From: Bacillota bacterium
Lineage (GTDB): Bacteria > Bacillota > Clostridia > Acetivibrionales > DSM-1351
Reading direction: 5' to 3'
DNA: 24,174 nt
Assembly: GCA_023395575.1 (NCBI GenBank)
Contig: JAEWZA010000138.1
Span: 1 to 24,174 of the forward strand
A program made the translations under genes and the position numbers. This document shows, piece after piece, positions 7,260 through 15,208 of the stretch (the first letter of the stretch is position 1; each line of letters starts with the position of its first letter). The notes beneath the pieces are model-generated. The model worked only from the letters and a program-made list of their open reading frames with translations, was not told the origin of the DNA and did no database searches.

Positions 7260-8720
7260 ATGAATCTTAGTTTATATACAATTATATCAATAACAATAAT
7301 TATTATTAATGTACTATTAATAATAACAGCTGTTTTCATTGAAAGGAAAAAACCAGTAAATGCCTTAAGCTGGGTTTTGACTTTATCCTTACTGCCTGTA
7401 GCTGGATTCATACTGTACTTAATCTTTGGTAGGTCATATCATATCAAGAAGAAGAAATTTCTAATAAAGTGCGATAGAAGCAAACAATACTGTCAAGAGT
7501 TGCACAATACCTTAGACGTTGCTTTTTATGATGAAACTAAATTTCATGAACCTTATGACAACAACATCAAGGAAATAATTAAATTCAACATTAATACTTC
7601 ACAGAGTACTTTCACAAATGATAATAAAGTTACTATTTTTACAAGTGCAGAAGAAAAATACAGTGAGCTTTTAAAAGATATTTATGCTGCAAAATCATCA
7701 ATTCATATTTTGTATTTTATAATTCAAAATGATACTATTGGCAATAAAATTATAGCTGCATTAGAACAAAAAGCAAAAGAGGGGCTTGAGGTTAGAGTTT
7801 TATTTGATCATGGAGCTAAGCTTTTGACTCCTTTAAAAACATATAAGCCTATAATAGAAAGTGGTGGTGAGGTATTATGCTTTTTGTCTAATACAGTTAG
7901 TAATTATTTAAGAGTAAACTTTAGAAATCATCGCAAAGTTGTAGTTATTGATGGAGGAATTGGATATATTGGCGGCATTAATATAGGAGATGAATATCTA
8001 GGACTAAATAAAAAAATATCCCCTTGGCGTGACACGCATATGAAAATCATTGGGAGTAGTGTCCACAACTTACAGTTGAGATTTTTTGAAGATTGGCTAT
8101 ATGCCTCAAAGAGTGATATTGAGTTTGTGGATACTGAGAAGTATTTTATGCCTATAAACAAGCAGAATATTGGAAATACTGGAATGCAAATTGTGTCTAG
8201 CGGACCCGACACTCAATATGAAGAGATTAAACGTTGCATGATTAAAATGGTTAATTCAGCAAAAAAGAATATTTATATACAGACACCATATTTTGTACCT
8301 GACAGTACATTTTTAGAGGCTCTACAAAATGCTGCGTTATCTGGAGTTAATATTATAATTCAAATACCGAAAGTACCTGATAAACCATATGTTTATAAGG
8401 CTACTATGGCTTTTGTGGCAGATGTAATTGCTTATGGTATAAAGGTATATTTATACAAGGGGTTCTTACATGCCAAAATGATGGTAATTGATGATGAATG
8501 CTGTACTATTGGAACAGCAAATATTGATATTCGAAGCTTTTCATTAAACTTTGAAATAAATGCTTTTATGTATGGAAAAGAAATTTCACAAAGGTGTGCT
8601 AAAATATTTAATGATGATTTAGAGTTGTGTGAATTAATTACAAAAGAAAAATATCAAGACAGAGGTGTTTTTATTAAGATACAAGAAAGCATTTTCAGGT
8701 TGCTATCACCAATACTGTAG
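7260..8720 (+). CDS. cls: Cardiolipin synthase (phospholipase D family)
   Basis: This is a bacterial ClsA-type cardiolipin synthase, joining two phosphatidylglycerol molecules into cardiolipin at the membrane. Two N-terminal membrane helices (about residues 3-27 and 34-56, the PLDN region) are followed by two HKD motifs: His224-x-Lys226-x4-Asp231 (HRKVVVID) and His404-x-Lys406-x4-Asp411 (HAKMMVID). Each is followed by the family's GG/GT-N-D segments (GGINIGDEY; GTANIDIRS). The length, 486 residues, is typical. The start is uncertain: ATG at 7260 is preceded closely by GGGGTG (7251-7256), while a GTG at 7254 in the same frame overlaps that sequence. It stands alone between the palindromic element and the giant repeat protein. 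Confidence 0.95.
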   Translation: MNLSLYTIISITIIIINVLLIITAVFIERKKPVNALSWVLTLSLLPVAGFILYLIFGRSYHIKKKKFLIKCDRSKQYCQELHNTLDVAFYDETKFHEPYDNNIKEIIKFNINTSQSTFTNDNKVTIFTSAEEKYSELLKDIYAAKSSIHILYFIIQNDTIGNKIIAALEQKAKEGLEVRVLFDHGAKLLTPLKTYKPIIESGGEVLCFLSNTVSNYLRVNFRNHRKVVVIDGGIGYIGGINIGDEYLGLNKKISPWRDTHMKIIGSSVHNLQLRFFEDWLYASKSDIEFVDTEKYFMPINKQNIGNTGMQIVSSGPDTQYEEIKRCMIKMVNSAKKNIYIQTPYFVPDSTFLEALQNAALSGVNIIIQIPKVPDKPYVYKATMAFVADVIAYGIKVYLYKGFLHAKMMVIDDECCTIGTANIDIRSFSLNFEINAFMYGKEISQRCAKIFNDDLELCELITKEKYQDRGVFIKIQESIFRLLSPIL

Positions 8721-8744
8721 GATACGTAATTACACCGTTGCTCA

Positions 8745-8767
8745 CATTCAGCATCCATGCCTCAGTG
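8745..8767 (+). repeat. Short hairpin downstream of cls
   Basis: CATTCAG pairs with CTCAGTG (one mismatch, one G-T), then CAT with ATG around CC, with one bulged C. The CATCCATG tip and the ATTCTTCACC at 8789-8798 recall the centre and arm of the 6880-7131 element, so this may be a decayed relic. It is not followed by a clear T tract, so a terminator role for cls is doubtful. The rest of 8721-8978 shows nothing else recognisable. Confidence 0.3.
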
Positions 8768-8978
8768 TTTCATTGGTATAAATTAACTATTCTTCACCCA
8801 CAAATTCAAACAAATATCTTTAATCAAGTAACCCATTAAGCTATGCTGTACTTGAATACCAGTAAAAGGCAAAATTAGGGAAATGTAGTAATATTAAAGT
8901 ATACAAATATATTAAGTATATATATTATTCATCATTAATTAATGCTTAAATATTTGAAAATAAATAGGAGGGATTAAA

Positions 8979-11900
8979 ATGAATAAGAAAATCCTGAAAA
9001 CTATCTTTATATTACTATTTCTATTCATAATTGTTTTTGCTGGCAATGGAAATACAGTATACGCAGCAAATATAACTGTAGGTGATATTACCTATAATGA
9101 AAATGATTTTACCAAGCTGAGAACATTTTTAAACCAATACTCTGATGTTACAGGGGTTACGAATGGAGAGGCATTAAATTCGTGGTATGATGAAAATAAT
9201 CCTGTTACCTGGACAGGGGTTACGTGGACAGACAGTCAAGTCAGGCGTATAAAAACAATATCATGGGATACTAAGTCTTTAGCTGGTAATTTAGACTTGA
9301 GCGGAGCAACCTCAATGACAAGTCTTGTGTGCAGTAATAATAAGCTTACATCGCTAAATGTATCTGGGAATACTGCTATGACTATACTTAGCTGTTTTTC
9401 AAATCAACTGACTGAATTGGATTTAAGTACTAATAAAAAGCTTATTGCTGTAAATTGCAGTTTTAATAAACTTTCAGACATAGATGTAAGCTTAAATACA
9501 GCGCTTACAAATTTGTGTTGCTATTCAAATGATATAACTAAGCTAGATGTAAGCAAGAATACAGCCCTTACATATTTAGATTCCAATACAAATAAATTAA
9601 CTGAACTTGATGTTAGTAATAATAAAAAGTTGAGTACGCTTTTATGTTATTCGAACCAATTAGCTGAATTGGACTTAATCAATAACACACTGCTAACTTC
9701 ACTAGATTGTCATTCAAATAAACTAAGCCAGCTCAATGTAGATGTTTGTACAAAGCTAACCTTATTAAATTGCAATTCTAATCAGTTAACTGAACTGGAT
9801 TTAAGCAAGAACACAAAGGTAACTAATTTCACTTGCTCGGACAATAAATTAGTTAAAATTATGTTAAAAATATCTAATAAAAATATTAACATTATAGCTC
9901 GTGGTAATGGATATGTTGAGTTTTTCCTAGATAGTTCAAAAGCTTTTACAACAGCGGTTCCTTTTCAGCAAGGTACAAGTATAAGCTGGGAAGATGTAGA
10001 TAAAGGGGAACAACTCTCGAATTCTTATACATACAATCTCACAGGAGGGCTGCCATATAATCTGCAAGCGAGCTTTGTTCAAAACGTGACATTTAATTCA
10101 CAAGGAGGAAGTGAAGTAGCAGCTATAAGTGTAAAATATAATAGCACAATAACAGCACTAACTATGCCCATAAAGGATGGATGTTTTTTTGATGGCTGGT
10201 ATAAAGAAGCTGATTGTATAAATAAATGGGATTTTGCTGTTGATAAGGTTACAACTGAAACAACACTATATGCTAAGTGGCAGCAAATTACAAAGGACAT
10301 AACTATAAATGGTATTACTTATAATAGTAATGACTATATCAAGGTTAAAGCATTTCTAAATCAAAGTAAACTTGATTATATAGATGAATATATGTATATA
10401 AATGAATATGAAGATGAATATATATATTTCGACGATTATAGAAAGGAAATTGAAATATATAGAGATAAATATGAAGATGAATGTATAAATGGAAAGAGAA
10501 TAAATAAAGCGTATGATGAGAATAATCCTGCTACCTGGATAGGTATAACATGGACTGATGGCTCGGTTAAGCGCATAAAAACTATATCATGGTTTAATAA
10601 GAGTTTGTATGGAAAGCTAGACTTAAGTGGATTTACTGAATTGACTAGCTTAGACTGTAGCAATAATAGTATTATTGCTTTGAATCTTAAAGATGATTCA
10701 AAACTGACAGATATTGATTGCATATATAATCATCTGGGTGAGATCAATGTTAGTGGAATTACAGGACTTATAAATTTAAATTGCTTGGGAAATTTATTGG
10801 CTTCACTAGATGTGAGTGAAAATGTAGAATTAAGAAAATTAAATTGTGCTGGTAATAACTTGACAGACCTTGACATTAGCAAAAATACAGATCTTTATTA
10901 TTTTAGATGTAGCAATAATAAATTAACTGAACTAGATACGAGTAATAATCAATTATTAGAAGACCTTGAATGTCATAACAACAAATTGACGAAGTTTAAA
11001 GCAGAACTAGCCGATGATTTCGCGTTTAAGAGCATTAACTTGATTGCTAATGGTAACGGTTATTTTGATATAATTTCTGCTTACCCCATAGATTTTATGA
11101 TCAGTATAAAGGCATTTCCAAGAGAGGGAAGTAAATTCGCTAACTGGACGGATTCTTTTAATAACACAGTAATTTCAACAAATTATTATTATAATGATTT
11201 TAAACCAAGGGTTATATATGATTTGCAAGCAAATTTCTCACAAAATGTTATACTCAATCCGCAAGGAGGTGGTGAAATATCGGCTATAGTGGTAGATTAT
11301 AATAGTACATTAGGGGAAACTGAAATACCAATATATGAGGGATATGTTTTTGATGGTTGGTATAAAGAGGCGGATTGTATAAACAAATGGGACTTTTCAA
11401 CGGATAGGGTCACATCAGAAACAACCTTGTATGCTAAGTGGGTTTCAACTACAGATGTATTTATTGATGGTATTACATATAATGGGAATGATTATAATAA
11501 GTTAAGAGCATTTTTAAATCAGGAATCTGCTGTGGCAGGAATTATTAATGGACAAATATTGAATACAGCATATGATGAAAATAGTCCTGATACATGGACA
11601 GGGGTTACTTGGACTGATGGGAAAATAAAACATATAAAAACTATATACTGGTCTTATAAGAATTTAAATGGTAGGTTAGATTTAAGCGGAGCTACAGAAT
11701 TGACTAGTTTAGAGTGTTATGGAAATAAAATTATTGAGCTCCTTACAACAGACGATACCAATCTTACATATATAAAATGCAATAGTAATATGTTAAGTAG
11801 GATTGATATTAGTAATAATACAGAGCTTATTTATTTGGATTGTTCATATAATCAACTGAAATATTTAGATGTAAATACAAATAAAGAGTTGACTAAGCTT

Positions 11901-14570
11901 TATTGTAATAGTAATGAATTGATTTCGCTAGATGTTAGTGAAAATAAAAAACTTATAGATTTAGAGTGTAATTATAATGAACTTACTAGCCTGGATACCA
12001 GCAGAAATCCAGAACTATTATACCTTTCATGTTCTGACAATAATTTGACAAATATAGATACAAGTAAAAATTTAAAATTATTCTCAATTACATGTTCTTA
12101 TAATAAAATAACAGAGGTAGATATAAGTAATAATTTGCTTTTAAGAGGAATTGAAATATATGGATGTGATTTGAAAAAGTTTAAATCGGAAATAGACAAT
12201 GATTATTGTTATAAAAGCCTTAACTTGATTGCTAATGGTAATGGTTATTTGTATATATCTAATCATCCAGTATCTGGTGAAATTTTAGTAGAAGCAATTC
12301 CAATGAAAGGGAACTCTTTTGCAAACTGGACTGATCCTGTTAGCAACTACATAATATCAGAGAGATATACATTAAGAGATTGGAAACCAAATTTCTCCTA
12401 TAATTTGCATGCAAACTTTTCTCAAAATGTTATATTCAATTCACAAGGGGGAAGCGAAGTAGCATCTAAAATAGTGAATTATAGTAATACAGTAGCGGAA
12501 CCTCAAAGACCAATATATGAGGGATATATTTTTGACGGCTGGTATAAAGAGGCGGATTGTATAAACAAATGGGACTTTTCTACGGATAGGGTTACATCAG
12601 AAACAATCTTGTATGCTAAGTGGGTATCTAAAGAAATACTGTACACAGTAACTTTCAATACAAATGGAGGAATTGCAATATCAAATATCAGCAATATTAA
12701 ATATGGAGACACTATCGCAGCACCTGATACTCCAACTAGAGATGGATATGATTTTTTAGGTTGGTTCAAAGATTCAAATTACAAAAATGCATGGGATTAT
12801 TCTAAGGATGTAGTTAAATCAGATATAATACTATATGCTAAGTGGATAGCCAGCGGAAAGACCTATACAGTAAAGTTCAATGTTGAGGGAAGTACAGTAT
12901 CAGAAATAAATAATATTAAATATGGAGACACTATTACAGCACCTTTACCTCCAATTAAAGATGGATTTAAGTTTAAGGGTTGGTATAAAGATAGCGCATT
13001 ATTGGATGATTGGGATTTAACTACAGATGTAGTTAAATCAGATATAATACTATATGCTAAGTGGGTAGCTGAAGAAATATTCTATACAGTAACGTTTGTA
13101 GATGGTGATAATACATATTCGTTAATCAATAATGTTAAAGCTGGAAGTATTATTAATGCACCTACTACTCCAACTAAAGAGAATTGTGTTTTTATGGGCT
13201 GGTACAAAGAAGTTGATGATAATAAAGCATGGGATTTTATAAGGGATGGAGTTACCTCAAATATAATATTATACGCTAGGTGGTTGTCAGCTACAGATGT
13301 AACTATTGATGGCATTACATATAGTGGGAATGATTATAATAAGTTAAGAACATTTTTAAATCAGGAATCTGCTGTTGCAGGCAAAACCAATGGACAAATG
13401 ATCAATACAGCATATGATGAGAATGATCCTAAAACATGGGCAGGAGTTTCTTGGTGCATTGGTTACTATGACAATATAGATGTAAAATATATTAATGAAA
13501 TATCATGGGCATCTAAATCTTTAGCTGGTAAGTTAGATTTAAGAGGAGCAAAATACCTAGAAAAGCTGAACTGCTCATCAAATCAGATAGTTGAATTAGA
13601 TTTAGGTGGGGCTGAAAATATAGAGGAGTTAAACTGCTCATCTAATCAACTGTCTATGCTGGATATTAGTGAAGCTAATTGGTTGTTTTCATTAGACTGC
13701 TCTTACAATCATATAAATAAGCTTGATATAGGGAGCTATTTTGATATTAGCTTAAACTGTTCTTCAAATGATATGAGTGAGTTGTATATAGATTATGAGG
13801 TGTATTCTTTAAAATGTAGTGGAAATAAGTTCTCTAGAATTAATTTGAAATATTATTATCTAGACATTATTTCTAGTGGTAATGGATATATTGATATAAA
13901 CTATGAACATTCAAAGTATGTAAATATATTTGCAATCCCTAATTCAGGATATTCATTTGTAAACTGGACCGACACATCTAAAGGTAATCAAGTTTCAAGT
14001 GCTGCTACAATTTATATTTCAGCATATGATTTAGATATGAATTCTTTTAAATATACAGCTAACTTTACTCAGAAAGTAATATTTAATTCACAAGGAGGCA
14101 GCGGAGTAGAGGCTACAACTGTAAATTATAGTAGTACAATAAAAGCACCAAATCCTCCTACATATGAAGGTTATACATTTAAAGGCTGGTACAAAGAGCC
14201 TGATTGTATAAACCCATGGGATTTTGCTAAGGATGTAGTTAAAGAGAATATAACACTATATGCAAAGTGGGATGCTGAAGATTTTTTTGAAGAAGTAACA
14301 AAACTAAATGATATTGGTGAAAATTTGGATTTGGTACTAATACCGGATAACACTTATAAAGTAGAATTCAATTTAGAGGTGGACAGTACATTTTTAGTTA
14401 TAAATAATGTTACATCTGGAAGTGCTATTACAGCTCCAAATATTCCGGTAAAAGAGGGGTATACCTTTGAAGCTTGGTACAGGGACGAAAATTGTACAGA
14501 ACCATGGAATTTTGCAACTGATGTTGTTATAGCAGACATAAAATTATATGCCAAGTGGTTACCAATTTGA
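8979..14570 (+). CDS. Giant secreted leucine-rich repeat / InlB B-repeat protein (1863 aa)
   Basis: A signal peptide (KK, hydrophobic stretch about residues 7-21, likely cleavage after VYA at 27-29) leads into four modules starting near residues 32, 440, 826 and 1440. Each has a cap (…LRxFLNQ…AYDENNP…TWxGVxW…IxxISW…LDLSG), then 21-residue leucine-rich repeats of the form LxxLxCxxNxLtxLDvS with an inward-facing Cys. Next comes a divergent InlB-like segment with GNGY near 308, 690, 1086 and 1632 and an NWTD-like motif. Listeria-Bacteroides (InlB B) repeats ending in YAKW or YARW close each module. There are eight B-repeats, with Trp at 434, 821, 1215, 1289, 1362, 1435, 1764 and 1860. No LPxTG, SLH, dockerin or C-terminal membrane anchor is visible. 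Such proteins usually act in adhesion or surface binding; the ligand is unknown. AGGAGGG precedes the ATG. Confidence 0.9.
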   Translation: MNKKILKTIFILLFLFIIVFAGNGNTVYAANITVGDITYNENDFTKLRTFLNQYSDVTGVTNGEALNSWYDENNPVTWTGVTWTDSQVRRIKTISWDTKSLAGNLDLSGATSMTSLVCSNNKLTSLNVSGNTAMTILSCFSNQLTELDLSTNKKLIAVNCSFNKLSDIDVSLNTALTNLCCYSNDITKLDVSKNTALTYLDSNTNKLTELDVSNNKKLSTLLCYSNQLAELDLINNTLLTSLDCHSNKLSQLNVDVCTKLTLLNCNSNQLTELDLSKNTKVTNFTCSDNKLVKIMLKISNKNINIIARGNGYVEFFLDSSKAFTTAVPFQQGTSISWEDVDKGEQLSNSYTYNLTGGLPYNLQASFVQNVTFNSQGGSEVAAISVKYNSTITALTMPIKDGCFFDGWYKEADCINKWDFAVDKVTTETTLYAKWQQITKDITINGITYNSNDYIKVKAFLNQSKLDYIDEYMYINEYEDEYIYFDDYRKEIEIYRDKYEDECINGKRINKAYDENNPATWIGITWTDGSVKRIKTISWFNKSLYGKLDLSGFTELTSLDCSNNSIIALNLKDDSKLTDIDCIYNHLGEINVSGITGLINLNCLGNLLASLDVSENVELRKLNCAGNNLTDLDISKNTDLYYFRCSNNKLTELDTSNNQLLEDLECHNNKLTKFKAELADDFAFKSINLIANGNGYFDIISAYPIDFMISIKAFPREGSKFANWTDSFNNTVISTNYYYNDFKPRVIYDLQANFSQNVILNPQGGGEISAIVVDYNSTLGETEIPIYEGYVFDGWYKEADCINKWDFSTDRVTSETTLYAKWVSTTDVFIDGITYNGNDYNKLRAFLNQESAVAGIINGQILNTAYDENSPDTWTGVTWTDGKIKHIKTIYWSYKNLNGRLDLSGATELTSLECYGNKIIELLTTDDTNLTYIKCNSNMLSRIDISNNTELIYLDCSYNQLKYLDVNTNKELTKLYCNSNELISLDVSENKKLIDLECNYNELTSLDTSRNPELLYLSCSDNNLTNIDTSKNLKLFSITCSYNKITEVDISNNLLLRGIEIYGCDLKKFKSEIDNDYCYKSLNLIANGNGYLYISNHPVSGEILVEAIPMKGNSFANWTDPVSNYIISERYTLRDWKPNFSYNLHANFSQNVIFNSQGGSEVASKIVNYSNTVAEPQRPIYEGYIFDGWYKEADCINKWDFSTDRVTSETILYAKWVSKEILYTVTFNTNGGIAISNISNIKYGDTIAAPDTPTRDGYDFLGWFKDSNYKNAWDYSKDVVKSDIILYAKWIASGKTYTVKFNVEGSTVSEINNIKYGDTITAPLPPIKDGFKFKGWYKDSALLDDWDLTTDVVKSDIILYAKWVAEEIFYTVTFVDGDNTYSLINNVKAGSIINAPTTPTKENCVFMGWYKEVDDNKAWDFIRDGVTSNIILYARWLSATDVTIDGITYSGNDYNKLRTFLNQESAVAGKTNGQMINTAYDENDPKTWAGVSWCIGYYDNIDVKYINEISWASKSLAGKLDLRGAKYLEKLNCSSNQIVELDLGGAENIEELNCSSNQLSMLDISEANWLFSLDCSYNHINKLDIGSYFDISLNCSSNDMSELYIDYEVYSLKCSGNKFSRINLKYYYLDIISSGNGYIDINYEHSKYVNIFAIPNSGYSFVNWTDTSKGNQVSSAATIYISAYDLDMNSFKYTANFTQKVIFNSQGGSGVEATTVNYSSTIKAPNPPTYEGYTFKGWYKEPDCINPWDFAKDVVKENITLYAKWDAEDFFEEVTKLNDIGENLDLVLIPDNTYKVEFNLEVDSTFLVINNVTSGSAITAPNIPVKEGYTFEAWYRDENCTEPWNFATDVVIADIKLYAKWLPI
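11328..11443 (+). repeat. Internal DNA duplication, copy 1 (B-repeat)
   Basis: This 116-bp stretch matches 12510-12625 at 110 of 116 positions without gaps, including a 41-base identical run. It encodes the end of the B-repeat closing module 2. Most substitutions are silent or conservative, which indicates a recent duplication or ongoing gene conversion inside the gene. Confidence 0.85.
11463..11539 (+). repeat. Internal DNA duplication, cap of module 3
   Basis: This 77-bp stretch matches 13305-13381 at 73 of 77 positions without gaps. It encodes the start of the module cap (IDGITYNGNDYNKLRAFLNQ). Modules 3 and 4 are therefore the closest relatives among the four caps. Confidence 0.8.
12510..12625 (+). 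repeat. Internal DNA duplication, copy 2 (B-repeat)
   Basis: This is the partner of 11328-11443 with six substitutions in 116 bases. It encodes the end of the first B-repeat of module 3. Confidence 0.85.
12807..12845 (+). repeat. Identical 39-bp repeat, copy 1
   Basis: These 39 bases are identical to 13026-13064. They encode DVVKSDIILYAKW at the end of successive B-repeats in the module 3 array. Confidence 0.85.
13026..13064 (+). repeat. Identical 39-bp repeat, copy 2
   Basis: This is the partner of 12807-12845, exactly 219 bases (73 codons, one B-repeat) downstream. Confidence 0.85.
13305..13381 (+). repeat. Internal DNA duplication, cap of module 4
   Basis: This is the partner of 11463-11539 with four substitutions in 77 bases. 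Confidence 0.8.
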
Positions 14571-14615
14571 TTGTAAGTTTTAGAATTTAAACTAAAAAAT
14601 AAACCGAAGGACTAC

Positions 14616-14654
14616 AAAGAATCTCTGTGCACTGGTTGTTCAGAGGTTCTTTTT
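14616..14654 (+). terminator. Rho-independent terminator of the giant repeat protein
   Basis: AAAGAATCTCTG (14616-14627) pairs over 12 bp with CAGAGGTTCTTT (14641-14652), with one G-T pair and a 13-base loop, and runs into a T tract. It lies 45 bases after the stop codon. Confidence 0.85.
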
Positions 14655-14672
14655 AGTTCTATATAAGTATAA

Positions 14673-14972
14673 CGAGGCAATATAATGTCTCCTACTTATC
14701 TAAGGCTGGTACTGATTTGGCTTTCAGGAGGTGAGAATATATTCCGCCTCGAGGAAACGCCGCTGAATGTAATAGCTCGAAAATAAAGTTATAAATATTT
14801 GTACATCTAAAAATTCAATTTTGAATTTAGGCGTTATAAAGAGCTAAGAAAATGTTCCCACTTCTATAAATGGTGGATACCGCTTTGGTTTTCAGGCGGG
14901 GAGAAAATATCATGCCTTGCTTACACGCCTCTGATGAGAAGAAATTTTTCTACAACTAAAAGATTTCTTTTT
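14673..14972 (+). ncRNA. Candidate structured RNA: two tandem copies of a ~100-nt element plus terminator
   Basis: Two diverged copies lie in tandem 168 bases apart. The most conserved block is TTTGGCTTTCAGG…GTGAGAA at 14716-14737 and TTTGGTTTTCAGG…GGGAGAA at 14884-14905 (19 of 22 identical). It is preceded by similar AATG and pyrimidine-rich segments (14684 and 14851) and followed by GCCT…ACGCC…CTGA…TG. Each copy can close with its own outer pairing: CGAGGC 14673-14678 with GCCTCG 14746-14751 in the first, AGGCG 14829-14833 with CGCCT 14926-14930 in the second. Between them TAGCTC (14773) can pair with GAGCTA (14841) around an inner hairpin at 14811-14828. The second copy runs straight into a terminator. 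No open reading frame with a ribosome-binding site was found. It does not match a riboswitch class that I can recognise, and a leader for the exporter downstream is possible. Confidence 0.45.
14939..14972 (+). terminator. Rho-independent terminator after the tandem element
   Basis: AAGAAATTTTT (14939-14949) pairs with AAAGATTTCTT (14959-14969), 11 bp with one G-T pair and a 9-base loop, followed by further T residues. It lies directly after the second element copy and 237 bases before the exporter start. It could end a small RNA or act as a regulated leader terminator. From 14973 to 15208 I see only an AT-rich spacer with a possible extended -10 (TGTTATACT at 15026-15033… near-consensus) and no gene. 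Confidence 0.65.
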
Positions 14973-15208
14973 GGATAATGAGTACAAACTTTTTATAAAA
15001 TATATCACATTAAATAGAATTTTTTGTTATACTATTCTATGCAGAATTGTAATACTATTTGCCGCAAATACGTCTATTTGAAGTGTGATTCCACATTTTG
15101 AATGCAAATTAGTATACTTAAACTTGGCAGTTGAATATACTGCTTAAAGCCTAATAATATCAGGCGCGAAGTTTGATTAGTATAATATAATGTGGGAGGT
15201 TTTTCTCT

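Noticed and set aside
12503..14554. Several antisense open frames of 60-90 codons under the giant repeat gene
   Set aside because: They recur at the same position in each B-repeat, lack ribosome-binding sites and are mirror images of the repeated coding sequence.
14865..14895. T-box-like GGTGGATACCGC in the second tandem copy
   Set aside because: The T-box core needs TGGNACCGCG followed by an antiterminator/terminator pair; here one base is inserted, the other copy does not keep it, and no specifier stem is seen.
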